Positions 46,146 to 55,425 are shown, counted from the first letter of the stretch. The stretch is DNA of 64,000 nt from Microbacterium sp. C7(2022) (GCF_028823665.1 NZ_JAPEHV010000006.1:1-64000), one strand, 5' to 3'. The notes: a model not told the origin generated them from the sequence alone. Made by a program: numbers and translations.

Positions 46146-46451
46146 ATGCCCACAGATCGTCCCGAAGTCATGACCGTTGCCGATGTCGCCGCGAGGTTCG
46201 GGGTCTCCGAGTCGACCGTACGCGTGTGGTTGACCCACCGCGATGCGGGGGCGACGGGCGGCGTGCCGTCGGTGCTACCCGCGCCGCTCGCGCGGGGCGT
46301 GGTCTGGTTGGCCGCAGACATCGAAGAGATCGCACCGATCGTCGAAGCCCGTAGCCGCAAGGGCGGGCGACCGCGCGCGACGCCTGAGCCCGCCGATGTC
46401 GAATCGGGTGCCAGCGGCTCGACTGAGGCGGGCAAAGACGGAACCCCATGA
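46146..46451 (+). CDS. Small helix-turn-helix (MerR/excisionase-like) DNA-binding protein
   Basis: A 101-aa protein. MTVADVAARFGVSESTVRVWLTHRD (about 9-33, seen as VADVAARFGVSESTVRVWL) is a clear MerR- or excisionase-type helix-turn-helix, followed by VVWLAADIEEIAPIVEAR, which looks like the wing and second helix. The last 30 residues are disordered and acidic. It overlaps the next gene (ATGA), so the two form an operon. No phage or integrase is nearby, so an excisionase role is unlikely; its target is unknown. Confidence 0.75.
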   Translation: MPTDRPEVMTVADVAARFGVSESTVRVWLTHRDAGATGGVPSVLPAPLARGVVWLAADIEEIAPIVEARSRKGGRPRATPEPADVESGASGSTEAGKDGTP

Positions 46452-47521
46452 CCCGGCCGCCACACCGGTGGGTCGAGTGTCGCGTCGGCACGACCCGCAT
46501 TCAGCTGAGCACACGTTCCCCCGTCGCGGTGGTTCGCGCAGCGGAAACTACCACCCTCACCGCGACATGGAGCGACCTCGATGTCGGTTCGCGGAGTGTG
46601 TCTGCGACGATCCTTGCCTCACCCACCGGTGCGTGGGTGCTCTATGCGCCGGACGAGTCCGAACCGCCGCACCCCGACCAGGGCACCGGGGCGGCCATCC
46701 ACGTGAACCCCTGCGCTGAAGTGACGCGCTTCGTCCGGGTGCCGTCTCGCCAGGCGGCGGGTGCGACATGCCACGGGCTCTGGCTCACCGACGCGACATT
46801 TCCGGACCCGCGCGACGACCGCGCATGGACATGCCAGGCAGTCGTTCACGTGCTCGATGTCGACGGGACCATGCACGCGCTCGCCACAGACCGAAGGCTC
46901 GCGCTCGCCATGAACTCTGTCGATGGGGATGCCGCGCACCTCACGTTCTATTCAGGAAAGCCCCGCGCAAAACGCGACGGGTTCGGAGGAGCGTCCTATT
47001 CGTACGAGTACACGCGAATCTCTCTCCCCGCAGGGCACTTGCCCACATCGATCGCGGTTGGCGACTATGAGGCAGAGGCGATCGGCGAGCATGCGATGTT
47101 CGATGAGATGATGCGTCTGTCGCCACACGAGATCGATCCACCCGTGCCCGCCCCGAGCGTCGCGTGGGACCTTGTGACGTTGACGCACGATGAGATCAGA
47201 AGTGCCGTGGATGCCGTGATCAAAGAGTTTGGCGACCTTGACTCGTTCTGGCACGGCGACGCCGGCGAGACGCATCCTCTCTCCGACGGCCTGAGCATGC
47301 CGCGGGTGGTGGCGATCGGCCCGTGGCCCGACACTCGCGTCGAGGTCTCGTTCACGCATCCTCACTACGCGGATGGTCGGATGCGCCGCACGCTAGGGGT
47401 GTTCGACGAAGCCGGCCGGGTCATCCCACCGCTGTACGCCTCGGTGCACTTGATGGAAGACCTGGACACGCGCCGTCTTCCCCCGGCCAGTGCGGCACAG
47501 AACGGCATCCTCGACATCTGA
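46448..47521 (+). CDS. Unknown 357-aa protein
   Basis: I do not recognise this family. It is a soluble protein with mostly beta-type sequence in the first 200 residues (VECRVGTTRIQLST, TTTLTATWSDLDV, ATILASPTGAWVLYAPDE) and a C-terminal helix-containing part, THDEIRSAVDAVIKEFGDLDSFWHG. There is no signal peptide or membrane segment. Its start overlaps the HTH gene, suggesting that the HTH protein controls or partners it. Codon use matches its neighbours. Confidence 0.7.
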   Translation: MTRPPHRWVECRVGTTRIQLSTRSPVAVVRAAETTTLTATWSDLDVGSRSVSATILASPTGAWVLYAPDESEPPHPDQGTGAAIHVNPCAEVTRFVRVPSRQAAGATCHGLWLTDATFPDPRDDRAWTCQAVVHVLDVDGTMHALATDRRLALAMNSVDGDAAHLTFYSGKPRAKRDGFGGASYSYEYTRISLPAGHLPTSIAVGDYEAEAIGEHAMFDEMMRLSPHEIDPPVPAPSVAWDLVTLTHDEIRSAVDAVIKEFGDLDSFWHGDAGETHPLSDGLSMPRVVAIGPWPDTRVEVSFTHPHYADGRMRRTLGVFDEAGRVIPPLYASVHLMEDLDTRRLPPASAAQNGILDI

Positions 47522-47534
47522 GCCCTCACGCGAG

Positions 47535-47606
47535 TGCCCCTGGAGGGACTCGAACCCCCAACCGTTTCCTTAGGACGGAACTGCTCTTCCATTGAGCTAC
47601 AGAGGC
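47535..47606 (-). tRNA. tRNA-Arg (anticodon CCT)
   Basis: A 72-nt cloverleaf on the minus strand. Acceptor GCCTCTG/CAGGGGC pairs with two G-U pairs; the anticodon loop GTCCTAA gives CCT for codon AGG; the T arm GGGGGTTCGAGTCCCTC is canonical. CCA is not encoded. It lies between convergent genes. Confidence 0.95.
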
Positions 47607-47664
47607 TGGCCTGACCCAGTCTACCGACCCTCGCACACCGGCCCGGCACGGAGACACATTCCTG

Positions 47665-48408
47665 TCAGCGCCGCGGCGTCCAGCCCAGCGGCAGCGGACC
47701 GTCCGTGTCTGCCCGCTGCTGGTCGGCGACTGCGGACCAGCCCTGCGCGGCATCCATCCCATCGAATCCGCCGCGCGCCACACGAAACCCGACGTCATCG
47801 TGATGCATGCGGGGAGCACCTCCGCGGCGGGTCGATGCCCTGACACTCCAGGCGTCATCGGCGAACCCTCCTCCGCGGAAGACACGGTACGAGTCGTAGC
47901 GCGCTGGGTCGAGGAGATCCCAGCACCACTCCCATACGTTGCCCAGCGTGTCGAAGAGCCCGTGCAGATTCGGGAGCTTTGCCCCGACATCCTGCGGCGC
48001 CGTGACACCATCGGCGCTGGTCCACGCGACCTCGGCGAGCGGACCATAGTGCGGCCCCGTGGAACCCGCACGGCAGGCGTACTCCCACTCTGCTTCGGTG
48101 GGCAAACGATAGCCGTCGGAATCGATGTGCCACGTCACGTCTTCGCCGTCGAACGTGTACGCCGGGTCGAAGCCTTCCCATTCTGATGCGGCATTGCAGA
48201 ATCGGATGGCGCGCAGCCATGACACGTCAGCGGCTGGGCGGCGCGGGTAGCGTGCGTTCTCGCCAATGATCTCGGCGAGCTGCTCTTCGGTGACGGGGAA
48301 GACGCCGATCTCGAACGACTCCAGCTCAACCCTGCGTTGCACCTTGCGTCGCGCGTCGTGAAGCGTGACGCTTCCGGCCGCGATACGGGCCATGTCGATT
48401 TCGGTCAC
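47665..48408 (-). CDS. SUMF1/FGE-sulfatase-domain protein, non-FGE type
   Basis: A 247-aa protein with the SUMF1 (formylglycine-generating enzyme) fold. VTEEQLAEIIGENARYPRRPA, YRLPTEAEWEYACRAG (about 98-113), NLHGLFDTLGNVWEWCWD, and RVFRGGGFADDAW are the family blocks. In true FGE two cysteines stand after the RGGS(W) motif; here that region reads FADDAWSVRASTRR and has none, so sulfatase activation is unlikely. Non-FGE members include EgtB-like and regulatory proteins. GTG 48408 is the start. Confidence 0.75.
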   Translation of the reverse strand: MTEIDMARIAAGSVTLHDARRKVQRRVELESFEIGVFPVTEEQLAEIIGENARYPRRPAADVSWLRAIRFCNAASEWEGFDPAYTFDGEDVTWHIDSDGYRLPTEAEWEYACRAGSTGPHYGPLAEVAWTSADGVTAPQDVGAKLPNLHGLFDTLGNVWEWCWDLLDPARYDSYRVFRGGGFADDAWSVRASTRRGGAPRMHHDDVGFRVARGGFDGMDAAQGWSAVADQQRADTDGPLPLGWTPRR

Positions 48409-48484
48409 CGCGGCCTAGCGACGCTGGTCGAAGAGGATCTGGTTGCTGACCGAAAATTTGCCGAGCATGCCTACTCCCCCGCTC

Positions 48485-48847
48485 TCATGCTTCCTGCGGA
48501 AACCACCAGTCCTGAAACTCGCATGCTTTCCCTGACTCATCAAAGCGCACGAGCCAGACGTTCGCATACGCTCCCGCCTTGACCCCGTCAGTGTAGGTGG
48601 TCGTCCCTCGAATGACGGCGTGTCCCGGTGTCTCGAGATCGACGCCACCCGAGTAGCTCCAGGTCTCGGGGGCATCACGCTCCTCATCCCAGAGTGCCAC
48701 GATCGCGTCGATTCCCGTCGCAGGGTCGAGGTGCCGCGCGCTGCCGCGATAGGTGGCGTCTTCGGTAAAAAGTGCACGGATACTGTCACCGTCATTCGTG
48801 CGCCACGCATCGAGGTAGCCATCGAGGAATCGCTGTGCGTTACTCAT
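48485..48847 (-). CDS. NTF2-like (SnoaL) protein
   Basis: A 120-aa protein with the cone-shaped NTF2/SnoaL fold pattern: FLDGYLDAWRTNDGDSIRALFTEDATYRG (split: LDAWRTNDGDSIRALF) and a closing VRFDESGKACEFQDWWFP. Such proteins are small binding domains, sometimes cyclases. No active-site assignment is possible. It lies between the SUMF1-like gene and dnaE2 and is probably monocistronic (CAGGCT sits 6 nt before its ATG). Confidence 0.75.
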   Translation of the reverse strand: MSNAQRFLDGYLDAWRTNDGDSIRALFTEDATYRGSARHLDPATGIDAIVALWDEERDAPETWSYSGGVDLETPGHAVIRGTTTYTDGVKAGAYANVWLVRFDESGKACEFQDWWFPQEA

Positions 48848-48886
48848 GGGTCGAGCCTGGCACGATCGACACGCGCGCGTCGAGCA

Positions 48887-51800
48887 TCAGCGAAAATCGC
48901 GCGATTGATGGTGCACGCTCACCTGAAGGTCTTCGAACCGATCGGCCAGCAGATTCGTCACGCCCTCGGGTGAGCGTTCGAGAATGCCTCTGACGATCAG
49001 CGCTGGCGCATCGCGCACGACTCGCCGATACCTGTTCCACACCCCCGTCGAGCAGATCACGTTCACGAGTCCGTGTTCGTCTTCGAGGTTGAGAAAGGTG
49101 ATTCCGGATGCCGTCGCCGGGCGTTGCCGGTGTGTCACGAGCCCCGCCACTTCGATGCGCCTGGTGCTCTCGTGCGTGCGCGTCCCGCGCGAGGTGATCA
49201 CTCCGCGCGCATCGAGCGCCGATCGATAGTGGGTCATCGGATGATCATCGGTCGAGATCCCTGTTGCCCAGAGATCGGCCGCGAGCTTTTCGTAGCTCGA
49301 CTGATCCGTGAACAGCGGGGGCTGTACGGCCATCACCGTGTCTGGAAGAAAGTGTGCGCGATCCTGCGCCGCAGCCCCCGCGAGCCAGATCGCCTCGCGC
49401 CGGGACAACCCCAGGCACTCGAATGCGCCCGCGGTGGCAAGCGCCTCGATCTGGGCCTCGCTCACATCGGTACGCCGCACCAGATCGCGAAGATCGCGAA
49501 AATCACCATCTCTCTCCCGCGCATCCACGATGCGCTGTGCGACGGCACGCCCGATGCCTTTGACTGCCGCGAGTCCCAGGCGTACCGCGACGTGCCCGTC
49601 GCGACGATGCGCTTCGTACTCGTCCGGCGCGTTCGCGTCGAACTCTCCCGTGGGTGGCTGCGTGCGCGACGCGCACGATGCTCGCCCCGTGGGTTCACGC
49701 GGTGACGCGTCCCCCTCGAGCAAGGGCTCAAGGAGCGGCTCCACTCCCGAGCGCAGCAGGTCAGGGCGACGCACCTGCACGCCGTGACGACGGGCATCGG
49801 CGACGAGCGACGCCGGCGAATAGAAGCCCATCGGCTGCGCCCGCAGAAGTCCTGCCAGAAACGCTGCGGGGTAATGCAGCTTGATCCACGACGAGGCATA
49901 CACAAGCAGTGCGAACGACAGCGAATGCGACTCGGCGAAGCCGAAGTGAGCGAATGCCTGGATCTTCGCGTAAATTGCGTCAGCATCGTCACCTAGGAGA
50001 CCGTTCTCGGCCATCCCCGCATAGAGCTTGGCCTTCAGCGAATCGATGCGCTCGATGCCACGCTTGGATCCCATCGCACGGCGCAAGAGATCAGCATCCT
50101 CTCCGGTGAGTCCCCCTACGGCCATGCCCATCTGCATGAGCTGCTCTTGGAAGACCGGGATTCCCAAGGTGCGCTCGAGCACCGGCTTCAACTTCGGGTG
50201 CGCATAAGTCACTTCCTCAAGCCCCAACTTGCGCTTGACGAAGGGATGCACGGCGCCACCCTGAATGGGACCGGGACGAATCAACGCGATCTCGATCACC
50301 AAGTCGTAGAAGCGCCGTGGCTGCAAGCGTGGAAGCAGGCCCATTTGGGCCCGCGACTCGACCTGGAATACGCCGATCGAGTCGGCACGGCACAGCATGT
50401 CGTACACGGCGGGCTCTTCTTTCGGCAAGGTCGAAAGTTCCCACTCTTCCCCCGTCGCCGCGCGAATCATGTCGAAGCAGTACTGCAGCGCCGCCAGCAT
50501 CCCGAGTCCCAAAAGGTCGAACTTCACCAGACCCATCCACGCGGCATCGTCTTTGTCCCACTGGATGACCGTGCGGTTCTCCATGCGCGCGTGCTCGATG
50601 GGCACCACCTCACCCACCGGCCTGTCGGTGAGAACCATTCCTCCCGAGTGGATACCGAGGTGCCGCGGTGCCTTCAACAGTTCGGCCGCGAATTCGATCA
50701 CCTGGCCGGGAATGTTGTGATCGCCCAGCGTCTTCAGACCGCCCCACCCTTCGATCTGCTTCGACCACGCATCCTGTTGGCCGGGCGAGTGCCCGAGCGC
50801 CTTCGCCATGTCACGCACCGCGTTCTTCGGTCGGTATTGGATGACGTTCGATACTTGCGCCGCGCGTTCACGCCCATATGTGGAATACACCCATTGGATG
50901 ACTTCTTCTCGTCGATCCGAATCGAAGTCGACGTCGATGTCAGGTTCTTCATCACGCAGGCTCGAGAGAAACCGCTCGAAAGGCAGGTCGTAAGCAATCG
51001 CGTCGACAGCCGTGATGTCGAGCAGGTAGCAGATCGCGCTATTGGCTGCCGACCCTCGGCCTTGACACAGGATGCCGCGCCGCCGCGCCTCTTGCACGAT
51101 GCCGTAGACGATGAGGAAGTACCCGGGAAAATCCTTCATCTCGATCACCCCAAGCTCTTTTTCGATCCGAAGGCGATCGTCCTCTTTCAGATCGGGGTAC
51201 TTCCGCGGAACCGCCTGCCACACCAGGTGGCGAAGCCACGACATGGGGGTATGGCCGTCGGGCACCGGCAGCTTCGGCAGCGCGGGCTTTGCCCGGCGCA
51301 GAGGGAAGGCGAGCTCGTCAGCCAGTTCGACGGTACGAAAAACGGCATCCGGATGCCGCACGAACCGCTCCGCCATCTCGGCTCCACTACGCAGATGCGC
51401 ACTCGCGTGCGCGGGGAGCCATCCGTCGAGTTCGTCGAGGCTGCGATTCGCACGCACCGCGGCGACCGCGGCTGCCAACATCTGTCGCTCGGGGGCCGCG
51501 TAATGAACGTTGTTGGTTGCGAGCGTGGGCAGCCCGCGCTCTCGTGCGAGCCCGACGAGCAGGTCGTTGTGCCGAGCATCCAGCGGATTGCCGTGATCGA
51601 TCAGTTCGACGAACACCGAGTCTCGACCGAACAGATCGACGAGTCGATCGAGTTCACCGGCGGCTGCGGCGGCGCCTCTTGCCTCCAGCGCCTGTCGCAC
51701 GGCGCCTTTGCGGCAACCGGTGAGCACGGCCCAGTAGCCCGCCCCCTGGTCGGCGAGCTCGCCGAGGTCGTAGACCGGCCGCCCTTTCTCCTCACCCTGC

Positions 51801-52291
51801 AATTGAGCGTGCGTGATCGCCTTTGCGAGCCGGTGATATCCCTCCTCGCCTCGAGCTAACACGAGCAGGTGCGCACCGGCTGGTTCGGGATGCCCCTTCT
51901 GCGGTGCGGGAAGGTCCAACGATAGTTCGGCCCCGAACACAGTCTTGAGGCTCAGCGTTTCGGCCGCCTCCGCAAAGCGGACGATGCCGTAGAACCCGTC
52001 ATGATCGGTGATCGCAAGCGCGTGCAGACCCAGCCTCTCAGCTTCTTCGACGAGGTCTTCCGGCGAGGAGGCCCCGTCGAGAAACGAGAATGATGAGTGC
52101 GCATGAAGCTCGGCATAGGGAACTGCTTCTTCGGGACGCTCGATGCTCGGCGCGACGTACGGTCCGCGCTTATGCGACCACGCGGGGCTGTCGCCGCCAT
52201 CGACCCCGGCCGGCGGACCACCCGGACGGCGACGATCACTGAGGATGCGCTCCATCTCTGACCATGGCACTGACGGATTGTTGAAGCCCAT
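48887..52291 (-). CDS. dnaE2: Error-prone DNA polymerase DnaE2
   Basis: A 1134-aa C-family polymerase, the catalytic part of the actinobacterial SOS mutasome. The N-terminal PHP domain shows ELHAHSSFSFLDGASSPEDLV (seen as ELHAHSSFSFLDGAS) and ITDHDGFYG; the polymerase active site carries PDIDVDFDSDRREEV with its aspartates; a C-terminal OB-fold region includes ITFLNLEDEHG. It lacks the extra C-terminal beta-clamp and tau contacts of DnaE1, as usual for DnaE2, and depends on ImuB for clamp access. The ATG at 52291 has a GAAAGG ribosome site; imuB ends 24 nt upstream. Confidence 0.95.
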   Translation of the reverse strand: MGFNNPSVPWSEMERILSDRRRPGGPPAGVDGGDSPAWSHKRGPYVAPSIERPEEAVPYAELHAHSSFSFLDGASSPEDLVEEAERLGLHALAITDHDGFYGIVRFAEAAETLSLKTVFGAELSLDLPAPQKGHPEPAGAHLLVLARGEEGYHRLAKAITHAQLQGEEKGRPVYDLGELADQGAGYWAVLTGCRKGAVRQALEARGAAAAAGELDRLVDLFGRDSVFVELIDHGNPLDARHNDLLVGLARERGLPTLATNNVHYAAPERQMLAAAVAAVRANRSLDELDGWLPAHASAHLRSGAEMAERFVRHPDAVFRTVELADELAFPLRRAKPALPKLPVPDGHTPMSWLRHLVWQAVPRKYPDLKEDDRLRIEKELGVIEMKDFPGYFLIVYGIVQEARRRGILCQGRGSAANSAICYLLDITAVDAIAYDLPFERFLSSLRDEEPDIDVDFDSDRREEVIQWVYSTYGRERAAQVSNVIQYRPKNAVRDMAKALGHSPGQQDAWSKQIEGWGGLKTLGDHNIPGQVIEFAAELLKAPRHLGIHSGGMVLTDRPVGEVVPIEHARMENRTVIQWDKDDAAWMGLVKFDLLGLGMLAALQYCFDMIRAATGEEWELSTLPKEEPAVYDMLCRADSIGVFQVESRAQMGLLPRLQPRRFYDLVIEIALIRPGPIQGGAVHPFVKRKLGLEEVTYAHPKLKPVLERTLGIPVFQEQLMQMGMAVGGLTGEDADLLRRAMGSKRGIERIDSLKAKLYAGMAENGLLGDDADAIYAKIQAFAHFGFAESHSLSFALLVYASSWIKLHYPAAFLAGLLRAQPMGFYSPASLVADARRHGVQVRRPDLLRSGVEPLLEPLLEGDASPREPTGRASCASRTQPPTGEFDANAPDEYEAHRRDGHVAVRLGLAAVKGIGRAVAQRIVDARERDGDFRDLRDLVRRTDVSEAQIEALATAGAFECLGLSRREAIWLAGAAAQDRAHFLPDTVMAVQPPLFTDQSSYEKLAADLWATGISTDDHPMTHYRSALDARGVITSRGTRTHESTRRIEVAGLVTHRQRPATASGITFLNLEDEHGLVNVICSTGVWNRYRRVVRDAPALIVRGILERSPEGVTNLLADRFEDLQVSVHHQSRDFR

Positions 52292-52315
52292 CAGCGTGCC
52301 TTTCTCTGAGACCGG

Positions 52316-53959
52316 TCAGTCATAGCGCGCCTCAGCCAGCCACGCGCCGTGATCGCACACCAACAGCCAGGCGACACCGTCGGCATCCACAATCTGAAAT
52401 CGGTGCGCTCTGCGCGCTCTGGCGGCATCCCACCCTCGCTCGATCACAGGCCAGGGGCCAGCCCATTCGACAATCGCGCGCGTACGGCCACCGTGAGTGA
52501 AGCGCGCTGGCACCGCGGAAAGCATGCCCCGGTCATCAACGTCAACGGCAAACCCGCCGAGTGAGGCTACGTCCACGGCCTCTTGAGCCGAGAAGACGGT
52601 CGTCGGCAGCGGATCGGGAAGACTGCCGGGCCAGGGGCGAGCGCGCTCTTTCGCAACGACCGCGCGATCACCCCACGGCACGAGCACCTGCCGTTCAGCC
52701 AGCCACCTGCCGCCGCCGACCTCCGGTGTGAGCACACCCTGATGACCAAGCATCGCCTGCACGCGCGAGAGTGCATGGTGCACCCGTTCTTCCGGACCTG
52801 AACCGAAAATCGCCGGACGATGGTGATGTGCCGCATCCACCGCCTCGGGTGAGATGCGCACCAGCGCCACGCCGCTGCGCATCCGGCCATCATCTTCGCC
52901 GAGTTGCCAGCGCACTCGGTCGACCACAGCGGCCGCGTCGAATGATGTGGGATGCAACCACACCCGCTCGCTGCGCTCGCCTCGATCACCGACAAGCTCG
53001 ACCCGTAGTTCGGTGCAGACGAGATCAACCGCACCGATGCCTGCGATGAACTCGTCGACAGCCACACGAATACCGAAGGCCACTTGTTCTGCGATATCGA
53101 GCGGTGGCTCGAAGGCCACCTCGCGCTGCAACTCAGGCGGGGGTACCCGAGGCTCGATCGTCCGTGAATCGCGGCCTCCGGCCAACGCGTGCAACCGTAC
53201 GCCGCGATCCCCGAAGCGCTCACGCACACGCTCATCACTCATTGCTGCGAACTGGCCAAGGGTGTGCACGCCCAACCTGGCAAGCAGGCTCACTAGATCG
53301 CTCTTCGCCTCGGTACGTGCTGGCGTGCGCGCCCGGCCCCGGCCATTCGATGTCGCGGCGCTCACGCTGAGGTCGGATGCCACGCCCAGCACCGCTACCG
53401 GAAGCGGCGCGAGAAACGCCGCTGACTCCCCCTCAGCCACGATGCACACCGGGTCGTGTTCACCAGCCAGCCGCGCTGCCTGCTCGGCGGTGAACGGGCC
53501 GTCGGCGATGCCAGCACGCACACCGCCCATGCCCTTTTGCGCCACCCCGCGATCTCGCAATGCCGCCATCAGCGTCATCGCGGCTTCGCGCTCGCCTCCG
53601 TAGTACCGCGCCGGGCCTCGCACCCGCAACGCGCACAGGCCCGGCCGGATGATCTGCACTCCGGGTGCGCGCTCTTCGAGACCAGCGACCACCGGAGAAA
53701 ATGCCCGATAATCCCGCGTCGCGTCGCTCGGCACGATCACCAGCCGCGGGCATCGCGCCTGCGCATCACGCCGGCGTTGCCCTCGACGCACTCCTTCGGC
53801 ACGTGCCGCAGCAGAACAGGCGATCACGGCATTGTTCTCCACGACGGCGATCGGTCGCTGAGGGTTGAGCGGATCAGGACCATCGAGCGCAAGAGCGGTC
53901 ACCGGCCAATCCGCGAACCACAGCACAAGACTGCGGACCGGCAGGGTCGCGGCATCCAT
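52316..53959 (-). CDS. imuB: ImuB, inactive Y-family polymerase of the mutasome
   Basis: A 547-aa Y-family homologue that bridges DnaE2 and the beta clamp. SLVLWFADWPVTALAL replaces the metal-binding DxD block of motif I, and the usual SIDEAYLD second motif reads RPGLCALRV, so catalytic residues are absent, which is normal for ImuB. The helix-hairpin and little-finger-like middle (LLARLGVHTLGQFAAM) is visible. Its ATG shares one base with the imuA stop (TGATG), and the unit is part of the imuA-imuB-dnaE2 cassette. Confidence 0.92.
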   Translation of the reverse strand: MDAATLPVRSLVLWFADWPVTALALDGPDPLNPQRPIAVVENNAVIACSAAARAEGVRRGQRRRDAQARCPRLVIVPSDATRDYRAFSPVVAGLEERAPGVQIIRPGLCALRVRGPARYYGGEREAAMTLMAALRDRGVAQKGMGGVRAGIADGPFTAEQAARLAGEHDPVCIVAEGESAAFLAPLPVAVLGVASDLSVSAATSNGRGRARTPARTEAKSDLVSLLARLGVHTLGQFAAMSDERVRERFGDRGVRLHALAGGRDSRTIEPRVPPPELQREVAFEPPLDIAEQVAFGIRVAVDEFIAGIGAVDLVCTELRVELVGDRGERSERVWLHPTSFDAAAVVDRVRWQLGEDDGRMRSGVALVRISPEAVDAAHHHRPAIFGSGPEERVHHALSRVQAMLGHQGVLTPEVGGGRWLAERQVLVPWGDRAVVAKERARPWPGSLPDPLPTTVFSAQEAVDVASLGGFAVDVDDRGMLSAVPARFTHGGRTRAIVEWAGPWPVIERGWDAARARRAHRFQIVDADGVAWLLVCDHGAWLAEARYD

Positions 53960-54687
53960 CAGCCCACCGCCCGGATTCGTGGAGGTTCGCCCCCGGCGCG
54001 GGTATCTCCGATTTCATCGCGTGCGCCCCAGGCCGCGGTGAGTGGCTCATTTATCTGCGCAACGCTGCCATCGCCCGCGGGCAAGAGAAGTCGTCGGCGT
54101 CGCGGGGTCGGCCAGCGCCTGCTCGAGGACGTCACCGTCAGCGAGCGCCCTGAGAGGTATCCATGGCCGCGCCCCAACCCCTCCCACGAGGCCCCCGCCA
54201 CATCCAGAGTTGCCTCGGCCTGAGGCCACGGCCCTTGTACAAGCAGAACGCCATTGCGGTCGCGCAGTCGCGCCATCAGACGCGAGGCATCGGCATTGCC
54301 CGCACGAGAGAGAGGTCGCACAGCGACCACCGGCAGTACCTCGGCCAACGTCGCGGCGACGGCGATCCACCGTATGCCGGGCCGTGGCACCAGCACGACA
54401 CGACCAAGGTCGACCCCGAGTCGCTCCGCCGCTTCGATCCCCACCTCGGGCATACCGACCATGCCGCACCACGAGCCCTCCTGCGAAGGTCCCGCAATCA
54501 GCCCCAGGAGCAACGACATCGCCCCGCTCACCGAATACACCGCCCCCGGCCGGAGCCCTCCACCGGGGAGCAGATCGCTCAGCGCAGGGTGCACGGGCAG
54601 CACTGGGGCATCGATCTTTCGCCCCTGAACCCGCTCGAGTTGCGCACGAAGTTGCGCGATCTCGGCTCGCTCTGCCTGTTGAGGCAT
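53959..54687 (-). CDS. imuA: ImuA-type mutasome protein (RecA-like remnant)
   Basis: A 242-aa protein, the first gene of the mutasome operon. LLPGGGLRPGAVYSVSGAMSLLLGLIAGPSQEGSWCGMVGMPEVG fits the RecA/SulA-like fold of ImuA (split: LLPGGGLRPGAVYSVSG), but the P-loop lysine is absent, as in other ImuA' proteins. It probably scaffolds ImuB and DnaE2 with RecA. ATG 54687 is 21 bp from the LexA operator. Confidence 0.85.
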   Translation of the reverse strand: MPQQAERAEIAQLRAQLERVQGRKIDAPVLPVHPALSDLLPGGGLRPGAVYSVSGAMSLLLGLIAGPSQEGSWCGMVGMPEVGIEAAERLGVDLGRVVLVPRPGIRWIAVAATLAEVLPVVAVRPLSRAGNADASRLMARLRDRNGVLLVQGPWPQAEATLDVAGASWEGLGRGHGYLSGRSLTVTSSSRRWPTPRRRRLLLPAGDGSVAQINEPLTAAWGARDEIGDTRAGGEPPRIRAVG

Positions 54688-54707
54688 CCTGTCGCCATCC
54701 CTCTAAT

Positions 54708-54723
54708 TAGAACTGATGTTCTA
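54708..54723. promoter_or_regulatory. LexA operator (SOS box) of imuA-imuB-dnaE2
   Basis: TAGAAC and GTTCTA flank TGAT in a perfect palindrome 21 bp upstream of imuA, extended by one more TT/AA pair. It is an AT-rich variant of the actinobacterial SOS box (CGAAC-N4-GTTCG). LexA bound here would hold the mutasome off until DNA damage. Confidence 0.85.
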
Positions 54724-54820
54724 AACTATCATCGTCAAAATCGACAGTACAGAGGGGCTAAGACATCGAGACGCGGCTATTCAGCAGATATGTACGATTC
54801 TACGAGTCGTAGAGCAGACG

Positions 54821-55318
54821 CTAAGCTGCGAGATCAAGGTAAGGCACCCACGAGGGATCGGTGCGATCGGTGCCTCGTACCGTCCATTGCGCCCCGCGAG
54901 GCGGCCGCGGAAGAAACCGCAGCTCCCAGTTCATCTCCTGCGGGGTGCGATCACCCTTGATGTTGTTGCACCGCAAGCAGCAAGCGACCAGGTTCTCCCA
55001 CGAGTCAGCACCCCCGCGCGAACGCGGAAGCACATGATCGATCGTCGAGGCCGACTTGTCGCAGTATGCGCACCGATGACCATCGCGCCGCAGAACGCCG
55101 CGGCGCGTGACGGGAACATTGCGACCGCCGGGAACCCGTACGTATCGCGTGAGAATGATGACCGCAGGGCGGTCATACGATCTGCGTGTGCCCCACACGG
55201 GATTATCGTCCGCGTGCTCGATGACAGAGGCTTTCTCGTTCATCACCAGCACGAGTGCTCGTTTGAACGACACGACAGCCAGGGGCTCATACCCGGCATT
55301 CAGTACCAGAGTGCGCAT
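54821..55318 (-). CDS. HNH endonuclease domain protein
   Basis: A 165-aa protein. RCAYCDKSASTIDHVLPRSRGGADSWENLVACC (split: CAYCDKSASTIDHVLPRSRGG, then NLVACCLRCN) is a zinc-containing HNH motif with the DH pair and the two CxxC knuckles at about 88-91 and 115-118. The first 75 residues are the DUF of stand-alone actinobacterial HNH proteins (TLVLNAGYEPLAVV). Targets are unknown. ATG 55318 has an AGAGGA ribosome site. A small ORF and a terminator lie upstream. Confidence 0.88.
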   Translation of the reverse strand: MRTLVLNAGYEPLAVVSFKRALVLVMNEKASVIEHADDNPVWGTRRSYDRPAVIILTRYVRVPGGRNVPVTRRGVLRRDGHRCAYCDKSASTIDHVLPRSRGGADSWENLVACCLRCNNIKGDRTPQEMNWELRFLPRPPRGAQWTVRGTDRTDPSWVPYLDLAA

Positions 55319-55395
55319 TGCTCATCCTCTCGAATGGCCGAGACGGCTTCTCGGCTTGTTCGAACTTCGACGCATTCCGCGGGGCGTGAGGGTAC

Positions 55396-55425
55396 AAAAA
55401 AAGGCGCTGTCTCACAGACAGCGCC
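55396..55425 (-). terminator. Strong intrinsic terminator upstream of the HNH gene
   Basis: On the minus strand GGCGCTGTCT pairs with AGACAGCGCC around a 3-nt loop and is followed by seven T. The 5' arm codes for the last residues of the 36-aa ORF, whose stop lies in the loop. Confidence 0.9.

Noticed and set aside
46146..46451. Excisionase of an integrated element
   Set aside because: The HTH looks excisionase-like, but there is no integrase, attachment repeat or phage gene nearby.
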